Below, in pieces: positions 35,501-46,779 of a stretch of DNA of 64,000 bases (positions are counted from its first letter, which is position 1; each line of letters opens with the position of its first letter). A model generated the notes under the pieces. That model was given only the letters and a program-made list of their open reading frames with translations, had not been told where the DNA came from and searched no databases. A program made the position numbers and the translations under genes. The DNA is from Absidia repens (lineage: Eukaryota > Mucoromycota > Mucoromycetes > Mucorales > Cunninghamellaceae), in contig MCGE01000006.1 of the NCBI GenBank assembly GCA_002105175.1, forward strand, positions 992,001-1,056,000, written 5' to 3'.

Positions 35501-36179
35501 GAATGGAACGACTGCACACAAAACGGACATGGATCAGTTTCTTTTTGATACCGATATGCAATTTATGAACTCACCACTTCACAATCAGGGGTTACAGCAC
35601 CAAGGCAACATGTTTAATCAACTGGGTACGTCGCCAGTTCCAATGGATACCACCACTGCCACCATCATGAATAACAATAGTTCCACTACTACTACGACGA
35701 CGACGACGACGACGCCTGCACAAGTGTTTGACACGAACAACTCCTTTGGTCTTTATCAAAACAATCCACTCTATCATGCCGCTCAACAACAGCAACAAAA
35801 TCTGACGCCTTCCGCCGCACACGCACCGCCAACAACAGATCTGTTTTCCGCAATGCAAACAGCGGGGTCACTCCACGATATTTTATATGGGGATACACTT
35901 GCACAACAAGAAGCGGCACTGGCAGCCTCTGGTACCGCCGGCAACAACACCACCACAACACCATCATTTAATACTACTATGACTACTTCAACAATGACGA
36001 CTAATAATAATACGACTACGACTAATACGACGGTCGCTGATACCAGGTTCAATTTTGGCGAAACACCACATGGATTTATGGACGACGCAGCCTTAACGAC
36101 CATGTTCACAGCTATGGTGGATGACATGAATACGGGGAAAAAACGGATACATCGGGAATGGGACGATGCCAACCAATGA
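32581..36179 (+). CDS. Zn2Cys6 fungal-specific transcription factor
   Basis: Two exons (32581-32715, 32790-36179) give 1174 residues. A Gln-rich N-terminus and basic RPKRPRSS lead straight into the zinc cluster: Cys46, 49, 56, 63, 66 and 73, with RKKKVK between (CIRCRKKKVKC...CGRCATAGLPC). A coiled coil (LKERMQRMQSELIMMKSN) for dimerisation follows. The fungal_trans middle domain spans about residues 330-600: YFKNARQLLKKCFDIS, LAIRMAQDLKFHKK, KRLWWTAYWLDLCAALESNRP. The last ~400 residues are Gln/Ser/Thr/Asn-rich with a T10 stretch, an activation-type region ending FTAMVDDMN... KRIHREWDD. It is a nuclear DNA-binding regulator; its target pathway cannot be told from sequence. It follows PFK-2/FBPase-2 on the same strand but with its own promoter. 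Confidence 0.92.
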
Positions 36180-36307
36180 TGTGGATGGCTTTATTTTTTT
36201 ATTTCATTTTTTTAGTTTTAGTTTTAGTTTTGTAGCTTCCCTTTTTTTTTTTTTTTGTAGTTTAGCTTTTTTGGCTTTTGATTTATTTATTTATCTGTTT
36301 GTTTTAA

Positions 36308-36335
36308 AATAAACGTTCTGGCGCTCCGCTGGAGC
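36308..36335 (+). terminator. AATAAA plus GC hairpin after the Zn2Cys6 gene
   Basis: AATAAA at 36308-36313, then CGTTCTGGCGCTCC. A perfect 5-bp stem GCTCC/GGAGC with loop GCT lies at 36323-36335. A similar arrangement follows Mdm12. Confidence 0.55.
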
Positions 36336-36339
36336 TTTT

Positions 36340-36885
36340 GGAAATCGTTTGCTTTTTTGGGTGTTGTGAAGTGTGGGTTTTTGATGGGACGGGATGAGAG
36401 CCAACGCCATATCGCACTATGTTGGGCAGCCCCTTAAAGCCTAACCGTCGTGCTCAGCGTGTCGTCAATAGGGTATTTTTTTGTGTGTTGAAAAAATAAA
36501 ATAGAGGGTAGTGTCAAAATGGCATCAATTCAGGCTCCGCACACATAATTTTTGATATTTTATAGGTTCCTTTTTTTTAGCTCTCTTTTCCCTCTCTTTT
36601 CTTTTTCTCCTTCATAGAAGTCTGAATGATATGATGGCAAGGCTGATTGGGATACCGGTGATGTAGGATTAGTGTTAGAACTTGAATTAGAGGCATTTTG
36701 AAAAATGGAAAACAAATATCATGGGGAAACTCTTTCATTTTGGATTCGTGATTTCTAACTTCCACTGGATTAACCTTCCTTGTAGAATAGTGCCATTAGC
36801 TTAGCTTAGTCTTAGTTGTCATTATTTATACTGTATGCATATCTGAATTAAACATATCTTGTTTTTTACCATTACTCTCTTTCAT
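36340..36885 (+). repeat. Dispersed non-coding repeat, copy 6
   Basis: Sense-strand copy: GTGCTCAGCGTGTCGTCAAT near 36451 (the reverse complement of the block flanking copy 4), CAGGCTCCGCACACATAAT near 36532, GGATTAGTGTTAGAACTTGA near 36665, GGGGAAACTCTTTCATTTTG near 36723, TTAGCTTAGCTTAGTCTTAG near 36795 and ATTAAACATATCTTG near 36847, where the AATAAA is degraded. Confidence 0.65.
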
Positions 36886-38109
36886 GCCTTTTATTGTCTC
36901 GTTGATCGGGCAGGAGTAAAATCCGGTGTGTGTGCGTGTGTGGGTATTTTATGTGTAGGAAGACATCTGCTAGTGTAAAAAAAAAAGTTCACTACAGAAT
37001 ATTTTGTTGTCTCTCCTCTGCATTTCGCTTTTGAGTGGATCATATAGGGTAGTAATGGTAGGGCTAGTATTAATGCAAATTATTCTGAGGCGGGGTTGAA
37101 TACTGGTGATATTAATGTAGAAATACCAATTGACCGATATCGCGCAGTCATAGACGCCAAGTTCGATAAAAATGCTTTTTGTGTGTAAAAAAAAAAAAAA
37201 AACCACTACAGTGCACGGTGTATTTCTCCTGTGCGTTTCACATTATATATAGTGGCAATGGTGAGGATTGTATATGTCAATTACAGTTTGTCTAAAAAGT
37301 GTTAGCTTTGGTGACAGGAAAGGAAACAAAAAAGTAACGGCGACATTAGTACAGTGATGTGAGTGAAGGAATAGAAGGATATTTCAAAAGTCATAGATTT
37401 TTTTGAAGTTAGATAAAAGTTTTACCCCTGTCTCTTTAATAGAGGAATAAAAAAAATCATGTGTTTTTCAATATGTTTGTCTTTGATTTGATCGGGCGGA
37501 AAAAAAAAAAGAAAGGCAGGGTAGTTAGACAAGATCTTGGGCGGGGGATGTAAAATCACTCGGTGTCAACGAAAAAAAAGGTAGCAGGAACGAAGGAAAC
37601 TGATTTTTTCAATGCATTACAGAACAAGAAAGGGTGTGTCATATCGATATGTTATGTTTTTTTTGCATTCTAAGAGGATTAAAACAATTAAAAACGAGGC
37701 TTACATCCTTCGTGTAAACCACATTTACGGGGCTTTGAATCAAAAGAAATGCATACATCATCCAAAGAATCAATTCATGTGTTTGATGACATCTTATGCT
37801 CAGTTTTCTGCGTGATTTTTAGTATCTCTTCAGTCAAAAAAGACAAAGAGGGATGTGTATAGAAGCACTAAACTAGTGAGCAGTCTTTTATTGTTCAAAT
37901 GGTTTTCATTTGGGTACCATACACAAATGAAAATAATGAATTGTGTATAATGCAGTATGCCTAGCCTAATGAAAGATCTATAATAGTTCACAGCGACGAT
38001 CAATCGGTTTTTAACACTATAACATAGAACATATCGGGATGAGGTTTTCCCGCAGTGAATGGTGATCTAAAGCCGCAAATCCGTCGTTTTGACCTTAGGA
38101 GGAAAAATG

Positions 38110-38940
38110 GACAAAGTGGGTGAGCTAGAAAGTAGGTGTTTGGTAGTACACGCACAAAATAGTCGCAATAATGAACTTTGCTCATGATATAATGGATCAG
38201 ATAATGGATAGTAGAATGACATATTTTATTTTACAGAAAATGGTAGGTACTAAACTAAGAGCGAAGGGTTCATCGTAACAAGGATCTATTGGAAATAGCA
38301 TGAGGGGATGTTAAAGAAAGATCTGGAGAATGGTCATCACTAATCTAGCGGCAGGATTGTAAACTGGGATCTAATATACTATACTACATAGTACAAGGCA
38401 TGAGAATGACTAGAGAGAGATCATTTCGTTGAGGCATAGCAGTATATTAAAAGAATGACGGTAAGAGGGATCTTTTTGTACAATGCATGAGAGAAACTAT
38501 TGGGACATTTTTCATTGAATAATGTAAAAAGATACACATTTATTTAGATGCATATACAAACTATTTACAAACTACCAGTAAGCTAAGCTAATGAAGGCGC
38601 CAATAAGCCAACTCATAGTGACTCTAAATCCTAGATCCAAAATGAAAAGGTTTCCCCATGCATCTTGTAATCCCTGAGCTGAAACCCCCTTCTAAACTAA
38701 GCCTGACACTAATCCAACTCCACTAGACCCCATTGGAGCCACAATTGTGAAGAATTAAAGAAAGAAAGAACGAAAAAGAAATAGAGCAAAAAATTGAAAA
38801 TGGGGAAAATAAATATTCACGTGTGCGGGATTTGTAAAATTGTCTCTTGCAGCTTTCGGTGGCCGCAAAAAGGAACCCTGCTATTTTTTTTTTTTTTACT
38901 ACAATCAACACCAAACAACAATATCGCCTCTGACCCATTA
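38110..38940 (-). repeat. Dispersed non-coding repeat, copy 7
   Basis: Module ends appear on + at about 38222 (CATATTTTATTTTACAG) and 38535 (CACATTTATTTAGATGC). The signature TCCAAAATGAAAAGGTTTCC is near 38635, AGCCTGACACTAATCC near 38698, GGAGCCACAATTGTGAAG near 38733 (shared with copy 3) and CACGTG at 38818-38823. Confidence 0.65.
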
Positions 38941-39432
38941 CTATATATATTGAGCGAATTCATTACTGTGGATGTATTGTGAGTATCCTGAAATATATCA
39001 GCTTTCTAGATCCTCTGTAGCCGCCACTAGACTGGACATATTGTATATACCAAGTCCAATATTTTCATTTGCGAGTGATATACCAAAAAGAAAAAAAAAA
39101 AAAAAAAAAAGGTACCACACAGAAGTATGACATGGTGAAGCCATCTAATTTTATCCCATCAAAATCCCAACTCTCAACGCACACGTTTCCTGATACCCGG
39201 TAAATATATGATTTGCAAAGGCTCTGTGCCTGATTTTTTATTGATGGGGGGAAAGACAAAAATAAAAAGGCGTATAGACGAATCATAAATAGGTGCATAT
39301 AAAAATGATAAATCACTAAAAAGGCATAAGAATAAAAGGAGCGTGTGTGTGTGTGTGTGTTTGTGTGCGTGCAGTGTTGTGTAAAAATAAGGGGTATGCT
39401 ATGTTGAAACTAAAATAAAATAGAGAGCGTTG

Positions 39433-40808
39433 TCATGATGCATTCAAATCGAGATACTGATACCAACTAGAGTCAGGTAACCAGGCTGTAAGCTCTTGTG
39501 TAGTGAAGGGATGGTTGGATTGGTTTTGTAAAATATCTGCATCTTCAATAAATTGGTAAGGAGAGTCGAATGTTTTGTTCGTTTGGAGGTAATTCATGTC
39601 ACCATCGTCAGTCAGCATAATAGGAAGTGCAGTTAATGGATCATGTTGATTCCGGTAGATCAATCTCCGGAGTTGCAAATACTAAACAAGAAAAAAAAGT
39701 CAATGCATCGAATCACCACCCCCTTTTTTTTATTTACCCTTGTAAGAGAATTCCGTAAATCCAATCGTGCGCCAGACAAGGATGATAAAAGAGTTTTTTT
39801 GCGTGCCTGCAGGAAAAAAAAAAAAAAAAAAGTAAGCTCGGTCATTTCCTAATATGCACATTCAGTGTTGTTGTTCTTTTTTTTTTTTTTTTTTTTTTTT
39901 ACCTCTTCAACATGAATTTGTTGAGCCAATAAAGAATCACCTGCATCCGACAAAAGTAGGTCCTCGTTTTCACTGTCATCCATATTGTTCGGTGCGTCTG
40001 GCTGACAGCAAGACGGAATTCCCAGCCATTTGATTTCTTTCTTGACTTTGGCGATAATATCCATAGCCCTCAGTACATTGAGAGAATCATACACTCGGCG
40101 CCTAATGTTTTTTTGATCCAAGTAGGACGAGGGAAATAAGGTGGAGAAATCACGAGTAATTTCATAGACGATTTGATCATAGGTCGTGATGCCATGAGAT
40201 TCGACCTTGTCACAGACTTGTTTACTGAAATGTCGTAGCCCGCCTTTGGTGGTTGATAATAATGGCAATCGTAACAATGAAGTAGTAGCAGTGGTGGTGG
40301 CGCAGGAGGGTATCGTGCCATGTTGTTGGTCGTTTTTTCCATTACTCGATTTCAATCTTTTTGCGGTGCCGCAGAAGTGGGAGTGAGATTGCTTTCGTTT
40401 GATACCGTCATTCATAAAGTGTGTTTGATAGCCACATTTGTATTCTTCTTCGTCAAGTCGCTTAAGCTCAGGATCTGAGTTCAATAATGATAAAACTGAT
40501 CTATTCCGTTGCTGTGGCGATGGTGGAGATTTGTAAGTATAGGAAAATGAAGTTGACAATGACGCTGGTGAAGAAGGGGTGGAATCTGGAGTGGTGCTAC
40601 TGTTGGACGGCGACGATGGTGTAAATCCATGATGTATGGATGGTAGATGGGGAGGATTTCTACTGCTGTTGTCATGCGTTTGACTAGAAAGCGAGGCTGT
40701 AGAAGAGTGGGATGAAGTGATAAGGTAGGGTAATTTGGGAATATATGACGGCGGAGGTGAAGGTAATGCAGTGCAATAATGGTGGTGTTGGTAAAAGGGT
40801 GACATCAT
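39433..40808 (-). CDS. DP-family transcription factor (E2F dimerisation partner)
   Basis: Three exons (40808-39903, 39806-39738, 39681-39433) give 407 residues. The first ~185 residues are Ser/Pro/Thr-rich and likely disordered. The winged-helix DNA-binding domain is unmistakable from about 190 to 265: GGLRHFSKQVCDKV, GITTYDQIVYEITRDF, the DP signature DQKNIRRRVYDSLNVLRAMD, then KKEIKWLGIPS. An acidic linker, a basic helix (ARKKTLLSSLSGARLDLRN) and LQLRRLIYRNQ then stand where animal DP has its coiled-coil/marked region. DP binds DNA with E2F at G1/S promoters. The family is absent from most Dikarya, which supports an early-diverging host. Intron 1 has an A-run at its donor and a T-run at its acceptor. 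Confidence 0.92.
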
Positions 40809-41629
40809 TTTGGTGATTGAAAATTGAAGAACTAAATAAATGAACGACGGAAGGTATAAAGTTTAAAAAATGAATGAAAAATGAATGTGGAATATTTGTA
40901 TCAATTGAGAAAAAAATAAGTGAAAGAGAAGAAAAAAATTAGAAAAATCGAATAAATACATTTTAAAGATCCGCGCTTTTTTCTTGTGTGCGATAACATG
41001 ATTCTGCTTTACGCTTCACTATTGTAAAACTAACACACAAAACCTAATTAGAAGTATTTTAATTTTTAGCTATCCCGCCATTTTTTCTTATTTTTGCTTG
41101 TGTGTGACAATAAAAAACACATAGGCATTCTGGCAAGCTTAGCTGTCAGAAACGATTATTTTATTAGCCTTAACTAATGTAATTAAGCTTTTTGCCGGGA
41201 TTGCCTGAATAGACAATGCAAGTATACTTGCTCAGAACAACTAAACAACCAATTCGCGCTAACACAAGAGCTGCCAATGTTTCATCAACTCATCCCTAAT
41301 GTGTATGTGTGTACGGGTTTCCGTATATGGTATGATAAATAAATAAAAAATCGCTATCACCAAGCCCATCACCACCACCCGACTAACCGTTCCCTCTATA
41401 CCATTTCCTGTGCATTGACCATGGTCCAATAAATCAAATTGTTTTTTTTATTTCAAGTTCGATAAATATGTTTATAAATCAAATTGTTTTTTTATTTTAA
41501 GTTCGATAAATATGTATAAATGGTCTAATGCTAATGGTGATAATACTAAAATAATACTGAGAATACTAATACTGATATTAATACTGAACTTGATCCCACT
41601 ATTAAATATGATAATAAAAGTACAGTTCC
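40809..41629. other. Spacer: DP promoter and CBS-PB1 3' flank
   Basis: 821 bases, AT-rich. A 45-bp tandem duplication lies at 41429-41517 (listed). GCGCTTTT-like sequence occurs near 40973 upstream of the DP gene (TCCGCGCTTTTTTC). It resembles an E2F site and could allow autoregulation, but one site is weak evidence. Confidence 0.5.
41429..41517. repeat. 45-bp tandem duplication
   Basis: ATAAATCAAATTG...TTCGATAAATATG begins at 41429 and again at 41474, differing by a T-run length and one substitution (TTTCAAG/TTTTAAG). Confidence 0.85.
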
Positions 41630-44312
41630 CTATAACCGACAAGAAGGTTTGGTCCGCGATAATACCCCCAGAAGAAGCACTCCAAAGATAGTAATGGCTG
41701 TTGGTATTAAAATACTCCCCTGAGACACGTTTGATCGTTCGTTTTTTGAGTTTTTGTCATTCAAGCAATTGTTGTTGTTGTTGTTATTGTTGCTGAGAAG
41801 TGTGTTCATTTCGGTTTTGCCATTTCCTCCACATGTGCTCTGATTTCTCTGTTCCATCGGGTCCACCGCCGCCTTGCCATTTTTCGATGACACATCTGTA
41901 TTGTGATCCAGCCCACCAGCATCATCAAAGATAACGTACAAAAACACGCGTTCCTGTCCCATATATCGAGCCATTTGAACGGCATCCATCACATCAGCGT
42001 TTTCCGTCATAACTACCATATCATTGTCCTCGTCCAAATAAAAAATGTTAAATCCAGTTGATTGTTGTTTAGCGCAGTCAATAGCATCATCATCGTCATC
42101 ATCAGTGGAACAAGTCGCCCGAGCGTCGTTGCCAAATCCCATGCCAAGTTTTGCTTCAATCATTTTGTAAAGAATGTCAAACTGATCTTGATATGTCCGT
42201 AACCGATATGTCTTGTTGCCATGTTTAAATTTGAATGTAAAAAAGTCACAGGGCTCGTTTTGTTGCTGTTGTTGTAATGCTGTTGTCGCTATGGTGGTCG
42301 CCGTTGTGGTGCTACAGGAGACGGATGGGCTACTGTGGCTGTTGCTATTGCTATTGCTGTCTTTACAGGAAGAATGTGTCGGACAGCTTGTCATAGATGT
42401 TATGGAAAGGATAGATTCTGTGTCTGCCATGGGAACGAGGTCATCGGTGCTGATTCTGCTGTCACATTTGTTGTTTCCACCACTCCCTATCAAGTCGGTC
42501 CACAGACTGCTACCATCACTATCCGCTGAGTTTCTTTTTACATTGTTGATCTAAACAAAGGGAGAGGTAAATAGAAACATCCAAGTTTCCGTGCATTTAT
42601 TTTTTCTTCACATGTTGCTTACCAGTTCCAAAGTGGCATAGGTCAGCGCCAATACATCTATCAATCCAAGTATTGTCTTGTCTTTATCAACCACTGGTAG
42701 ATTGAGATAATGGCCATCTACAAAGAAAAAAAAAAATAAAAAAAGCACCCAAGCACCCTCCAGGAAAAAAATATATGATTAGGTAATCAGATCCTTCATT
42801 TTCTGCGTTTCACCTTTTCTTCGTCTTCTTACCGTGCATTTTCTTGAGTGCTTGTAGAATACTTGTGTTAGGTAACGCGGTTTCCGGTTCCGGTGTCATG
42901 ACACGTACCACTGAACAAATTTCCGGTCGAATCCCAGCAGCAATCACCCTAAGCACCAGATCCTTTGTCTACCAAGAAAAAAGAAAAAAATGAGTAAGCC
43001 GCGTCACAGCCATACCAGTTCACCTTGTATGTTTTTCTTTTGCCATGAGTTATACCTACACAAAATATACCAGCCAGCACATCATGATCCATCACCAAGA
43101 CCGCAGTAGTTCCATGTTCCCGCATCAGGCGCGCCACATCAAGCACATTTGTTTTGACCGACACCTGTACCATATTATGTCGAGAATCCGCCAGTAGTGT
43201 TGTCAAATCAGGACATGTCATTTTATCACGTAAAGACATCATCAGAGTAGTCAGAGGTGTAGAGGACGAGGAGGAAGGTGCATCCGAATAGGTGGTGGTA
43301 GTGGTGGATGATGTTGACATTGGTGGTGGTGATGCCCATTCCTTCTCCACACCTTCCAAAGCATCAAAGAGTTTTTGTGATGATCCATATACCCGTTCCA
43401 TTTTGTCCAGAGCTTCATAAAGACATTTTGTGATGTCCAAAATGCCAAAAATATCCCCTTCTTCACTACACACGGGCTACGAAAAGGGAATCATTAGTAA
43501 ATATCTATCCCCTTCCCCATTTTTTTTTACCACGTGCCATGGGCTTCTCTTTTTTTTTTTTTACCACATGCCGAAAGTTCCGTAATATCATCAAGTTCAA
43601 TGCATCGTGCGCATTGGTGTCAATGGTCACACAGATAGGGTTCGGGGTCATAATATCAGACACGAGCATTCTTCTACTTCAAACGCAAAATAATCATGCA
43701 ACGAAAAGTAAGGTTACGTGCGTATACTAATGTTACCCCACCTCCTTTATTTTTATTTTTATTCCTTACCTAGAGTTTGATGTGGCAACAACCCGATAAG
43801 CAATATCTTTCGCCTACATAAAATATGACAAAGATATTAAAACTTAGTGTGAGTAAGCAAGAGAGGGAGTTTTTGCTCTTTACCGTTAGTATACCACACA
43901 AATGTTCTTGCTGATCTACCACTAGAATACAGTCGCTCTTTTTGGCAGCCATGAGTTGCGCAGCTTCCATGACTGAGAGAGTGTCTTTGACCACTAAACC
44001 GCGCGAGGGTTGCAGTGCCGAGACCGTGCCAGGGATGGTTTTTTTCGTATGCTTGATACGCGTACTTGGTCCGCGTTTCTTGAATTCATGTTCGAGTTTT
44101 TTTCTAATAGCCTGAAGAGTTCCAAAAAAGTTATCAAGTGTTAACTATCCGACCACCACCGTCACTTTATTACTCTTGGTTGTTGACCTTTTTTTTCAAT
44201 GACTTACTTCATCCCGTTTACATTGTCGCTGTCTTAGAACGTCGGGGTCAAGTGTACTCCGAGAGCCAGAGAGTCTAACACTTCGTCGTTGATGATTCGC
44301 AGGTTCAGGCAT
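41630..44312 (-). CDS. CBS-pair and PB1-domain protein with C-terminal membrane anchor (Mug70-like)
   Basis: Eight exons (44312-44208, 44111-43884, 43813-43770, 43676-43565, 43476-43060, 42968-42833, 42717-42623, 42550-41630) give 685 residues. Four CBS motifs form two Bateman modules: VVKDTLSVMEAAQLMAAKKS...GILTAKDIAYR; VTIDTNAHDALNLMILRNFR...DIFGILDITK; VSVKTNVLDVARLMREHG...AGIFCTKDLVLRV; LPNTSILQALKKMHDGHY...ILGLIDVL. After a Ser-rich linker comes a PB1 domain (FKFKHGNKTYRLRTYQ...IFYLDEDNDMVVMTENADV) and a last hydrophobic helix (ILIPTAITIFGVLLLGVLS), suggesting tail anchoring. CBS modules usually sense adenosyl ligands; PB1 mediates head-to-tail pairing. CBS+PB1 proteins such as S. pombe Mug70 are fungal. 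Ligand and partner unknown. Confidence 0.88.
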
Positions 44313-44617
44313 GATGAAATGAATACTTGTATTTAAAAAAAAAAAAAAAAAAAAACGAAGGAGACGAAAAAAAATCCAAAAATTTAAAATAAGGAGAAAA
44401 GAGGGGGCAGGCGAGGGGCTGAATTTTGGTTTGTTTTTTCAAGCATACAGAAAATCAAGTGATAATTGGCTTTTATTGATAGTAATGAATGATGCACATA
44501 TAAAACATATGCATACAATAGTAATAAGAAAAAAGGTATATAAATGTGGAATGCAAATGAGATGAATAATAAACTATAAACATGTAAATACAAAAATAAA
44601 AAACAAACTATATTTGG
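44313..44617. other. Short spacer
   Basis: 305 bases between the CBS-PB1 start and the CofD-like stop, with an A20 run near 44336-44356. No element seen. Confidence 0.5.
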
Positions 44618-46254
44618 CTAAAAGGACCGTAATACACCGGTCAGAAGATCATCATTGTAGATAGGTTTGCCACTAGAAGAACACCAGTCACCTTTTGTCT
44701 TGATACATTGAATACCCAATTGTTCGATTGCTTCCACATCTACCGGAATGTCACCTTGGTCTAAATAAATCAAGTGAGTGATAAAAGAGTCAGGTGGAGA
44801 GGGGTGAAAGAGATGATCAGGGAATGGCGGTGGTGGTGGCGGCGTCGATGAGATGTATCCGCTATCTGTATCCAGCATGGTGGCAGTCGATAAAGGTTGA
44901 TTTTGTTGATAAAATGTTCGCCGGCAGTCGATGAGCAGACTTTGGTTGAGTGCAGCAGTGATGGTCAAAACAAAATCCAAAGCAGAATAGCCATGCGTTT
45001 CCCGGTCATTGCAGCCATTCAGTAATAAAACCTTATGTTTTAGTGAGCGTGATTGTATGATAGCATTTCCCATATGGCGTAGGATTAAACACGGAATGAT
45101 GGAGGTGTAAAGAGACCCGATCGAGTATATCAGCGTATTTTTGACAGAGAGTTGAGTGATGACTTTAGAGTTGGGTACTGGATAGATTTCTTGTCCGTAA
45201 TCGTTGATATAATACACACGTTGGATAGGTGAAGTGAGTGGTTGATGTTCGTCGTCATGTTTTGAATAAAAGAGATTGCTGCTGCTGTCGCTGCCACTGA
45301 TGTCACTGTCGCCATCAAGGTCGTCAAGTGCGTCGAATGAAGTTTGCTGTGCCTTGTAATCATCATCACCGAATTGCATAAAAGCATCCACAGGATTGAC
45401 CATCAATGGCGATAAAGTCATCGTCACCGCTCTACAACTTGTTGATGGATGACTTATTTCACATTGGCCAAGAATCGTATCACCATTTTCAAGTTGAGCA
45501 GCAATAGTAGCCGAGTGATTGGTATTGATGACAGGCAAAACGTCCCCAGCTGCCCCGCCCGACGTGGTGATCGCCGAGAATAAAAACAATGCAGCCTCCA
45601 AAGAACCAAAAAACAACCTTGCCCCTGTCAATAAGAAGTTGCCAATACTGCCGTTGCAAAAGTTGAAGCGTCTATGAGCCCTTTTCAATATTTCACCGTT
45701 GAAGTTGGTTAAGAATCCACGAATCGTTTCCTTTTTTTCAGCAGGGATCCTTTTCCATAGTCTATTTCAAAAGAGAATAACAATGATAAGTATATGTGAA
45801 GCCAGTAGCATGATATACATATAATCAAAATAAAAGGAGTAATTACCGGTGCCGTCCCTCCACAATAGACGCCCATTCATCTCTCACTCTGTCTGGATCA
45901 CTCGATAAGCGATAGCTGACTAGTTCTTTGATGGCCACACGTTCATCTGAGGGATAAGTATCCGCAATATCAATGAGCCTTGTCAAACGAGACCGGAGAT
46001 CGCCAATACTAGGTCCACCAAGAACCCTAAGGATTTCACTCTAATGACATTTGATCAAAAAAAAAAAAAAAAAAATGGTGAGCATGTCATTCAAGGAAAG
46101 TCTCTCTCGAGAATGTCCTTACGGTAGAGCCACCATTATCAGAAATACCAAGAACATATACTACGTTTTGACGACCCACTTCGTGGAATGCTTTGGCGAT
46201 ATAGTTGCATGCCGAACCGCCCGAGAATATGACATACGATGGTGCTGCTGTCAT
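44618..46254 (-). CDS. CofD/UPF0052-family protein
   Basis: Three exons (46254-46123, 46040-45847, 45761-44618) give 489 residues. Conserved family elements: YVIFSGGSACNYIAKAF (nucleotide-binding loop), ISDNGGST, LGGPSIGDLRSRLTRL, NFCNGSIGNFLLTGARLFF, and late IYSIGSLYTSIIPCLILRHM. The family includes the archaeal 2-phospho-lactate transferase CofD and bacterial YvcK/gluconeogenesis factor, which bind sugar nucleotides. Fungi have no coenzyme F420, so the YvcK-like role is the better analogy, but function in fungi is not established. A low-complexity acidic insert (residues ~220-260) and a poly-Pro loop (PPPPPPFPDHLFH) distinguish it from bacterial forms. Confidence 0.88.
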
Positions 46255-46779
46255 AGGAATGTACAAAAATAGAAAAGAAATAAAAGGGGAAGAAGGAAAA
46301 CAATAATAATAAAAATTAAGATCAATAAAAATATGATAGAGAGAAGGCGTATGTGTTTGCTTGGCCCATTTTTTTAAAATATCGGAATTTTTGCGGGGAA
46401 GAGAACAAACAAAGATAAGATAATGGAAAAAAGAAAAAAGAAAGATAGATCAAACCAATTAAAATTGTACTTCCGATTACTTGACCATATTTATCTACAC
46501 AAGTAAAAAATGATCGCTATATTTGTGTGTATCACTGATAAAGACGATATTTGAATGAGAAACATTTTTATTGTATATTGTGGCGAAAAGGAGGGAAACT
46601 ACACTAAATCAAAATCTAAATATGAATAAAGGAGGAAGCAGTATAAAGTAAACTAAGAATAAAAAATAAAAATAAAAACTATACAAAGAATATGATAAAA
46701 CTAATAAGATATAAAAAAATAATAAGGGGAAAAGGACTATTCACAAAATATAAAAAATAAAGAAACTACTAAAGAAAAA
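46255..46779. other. Spacer upstream of the CofD-like gene and downstream of the PPR gene
   Basis: 525 bases, A-rich. TTTATT at 46567-46572 gives AATAAA for the minus-strand PPR transcript, about 210 bases after its stop. No gene. Confidence 0.5.

Larger units (their letters stand above)
36180..39432. other. Intergenic, 3.25 kb, two dispersed repeat copies
   Basis: Holds the Zn2Cys6 3' end, repeat copies 6 and 7 (listed), A/T runs, a (GT)n stretch near 39342-39372 and the 3' flank of the DP gene. No supported gene. Confidence 0.55.

Noticed and set aside
41761..41800. TTG-type trinucleotide run as a possible expansion locus
   Set aside because: It is an Asn run (AAC on the coding strand) inside the CBS-PB1 linker, ordinary low complexity for this gene.
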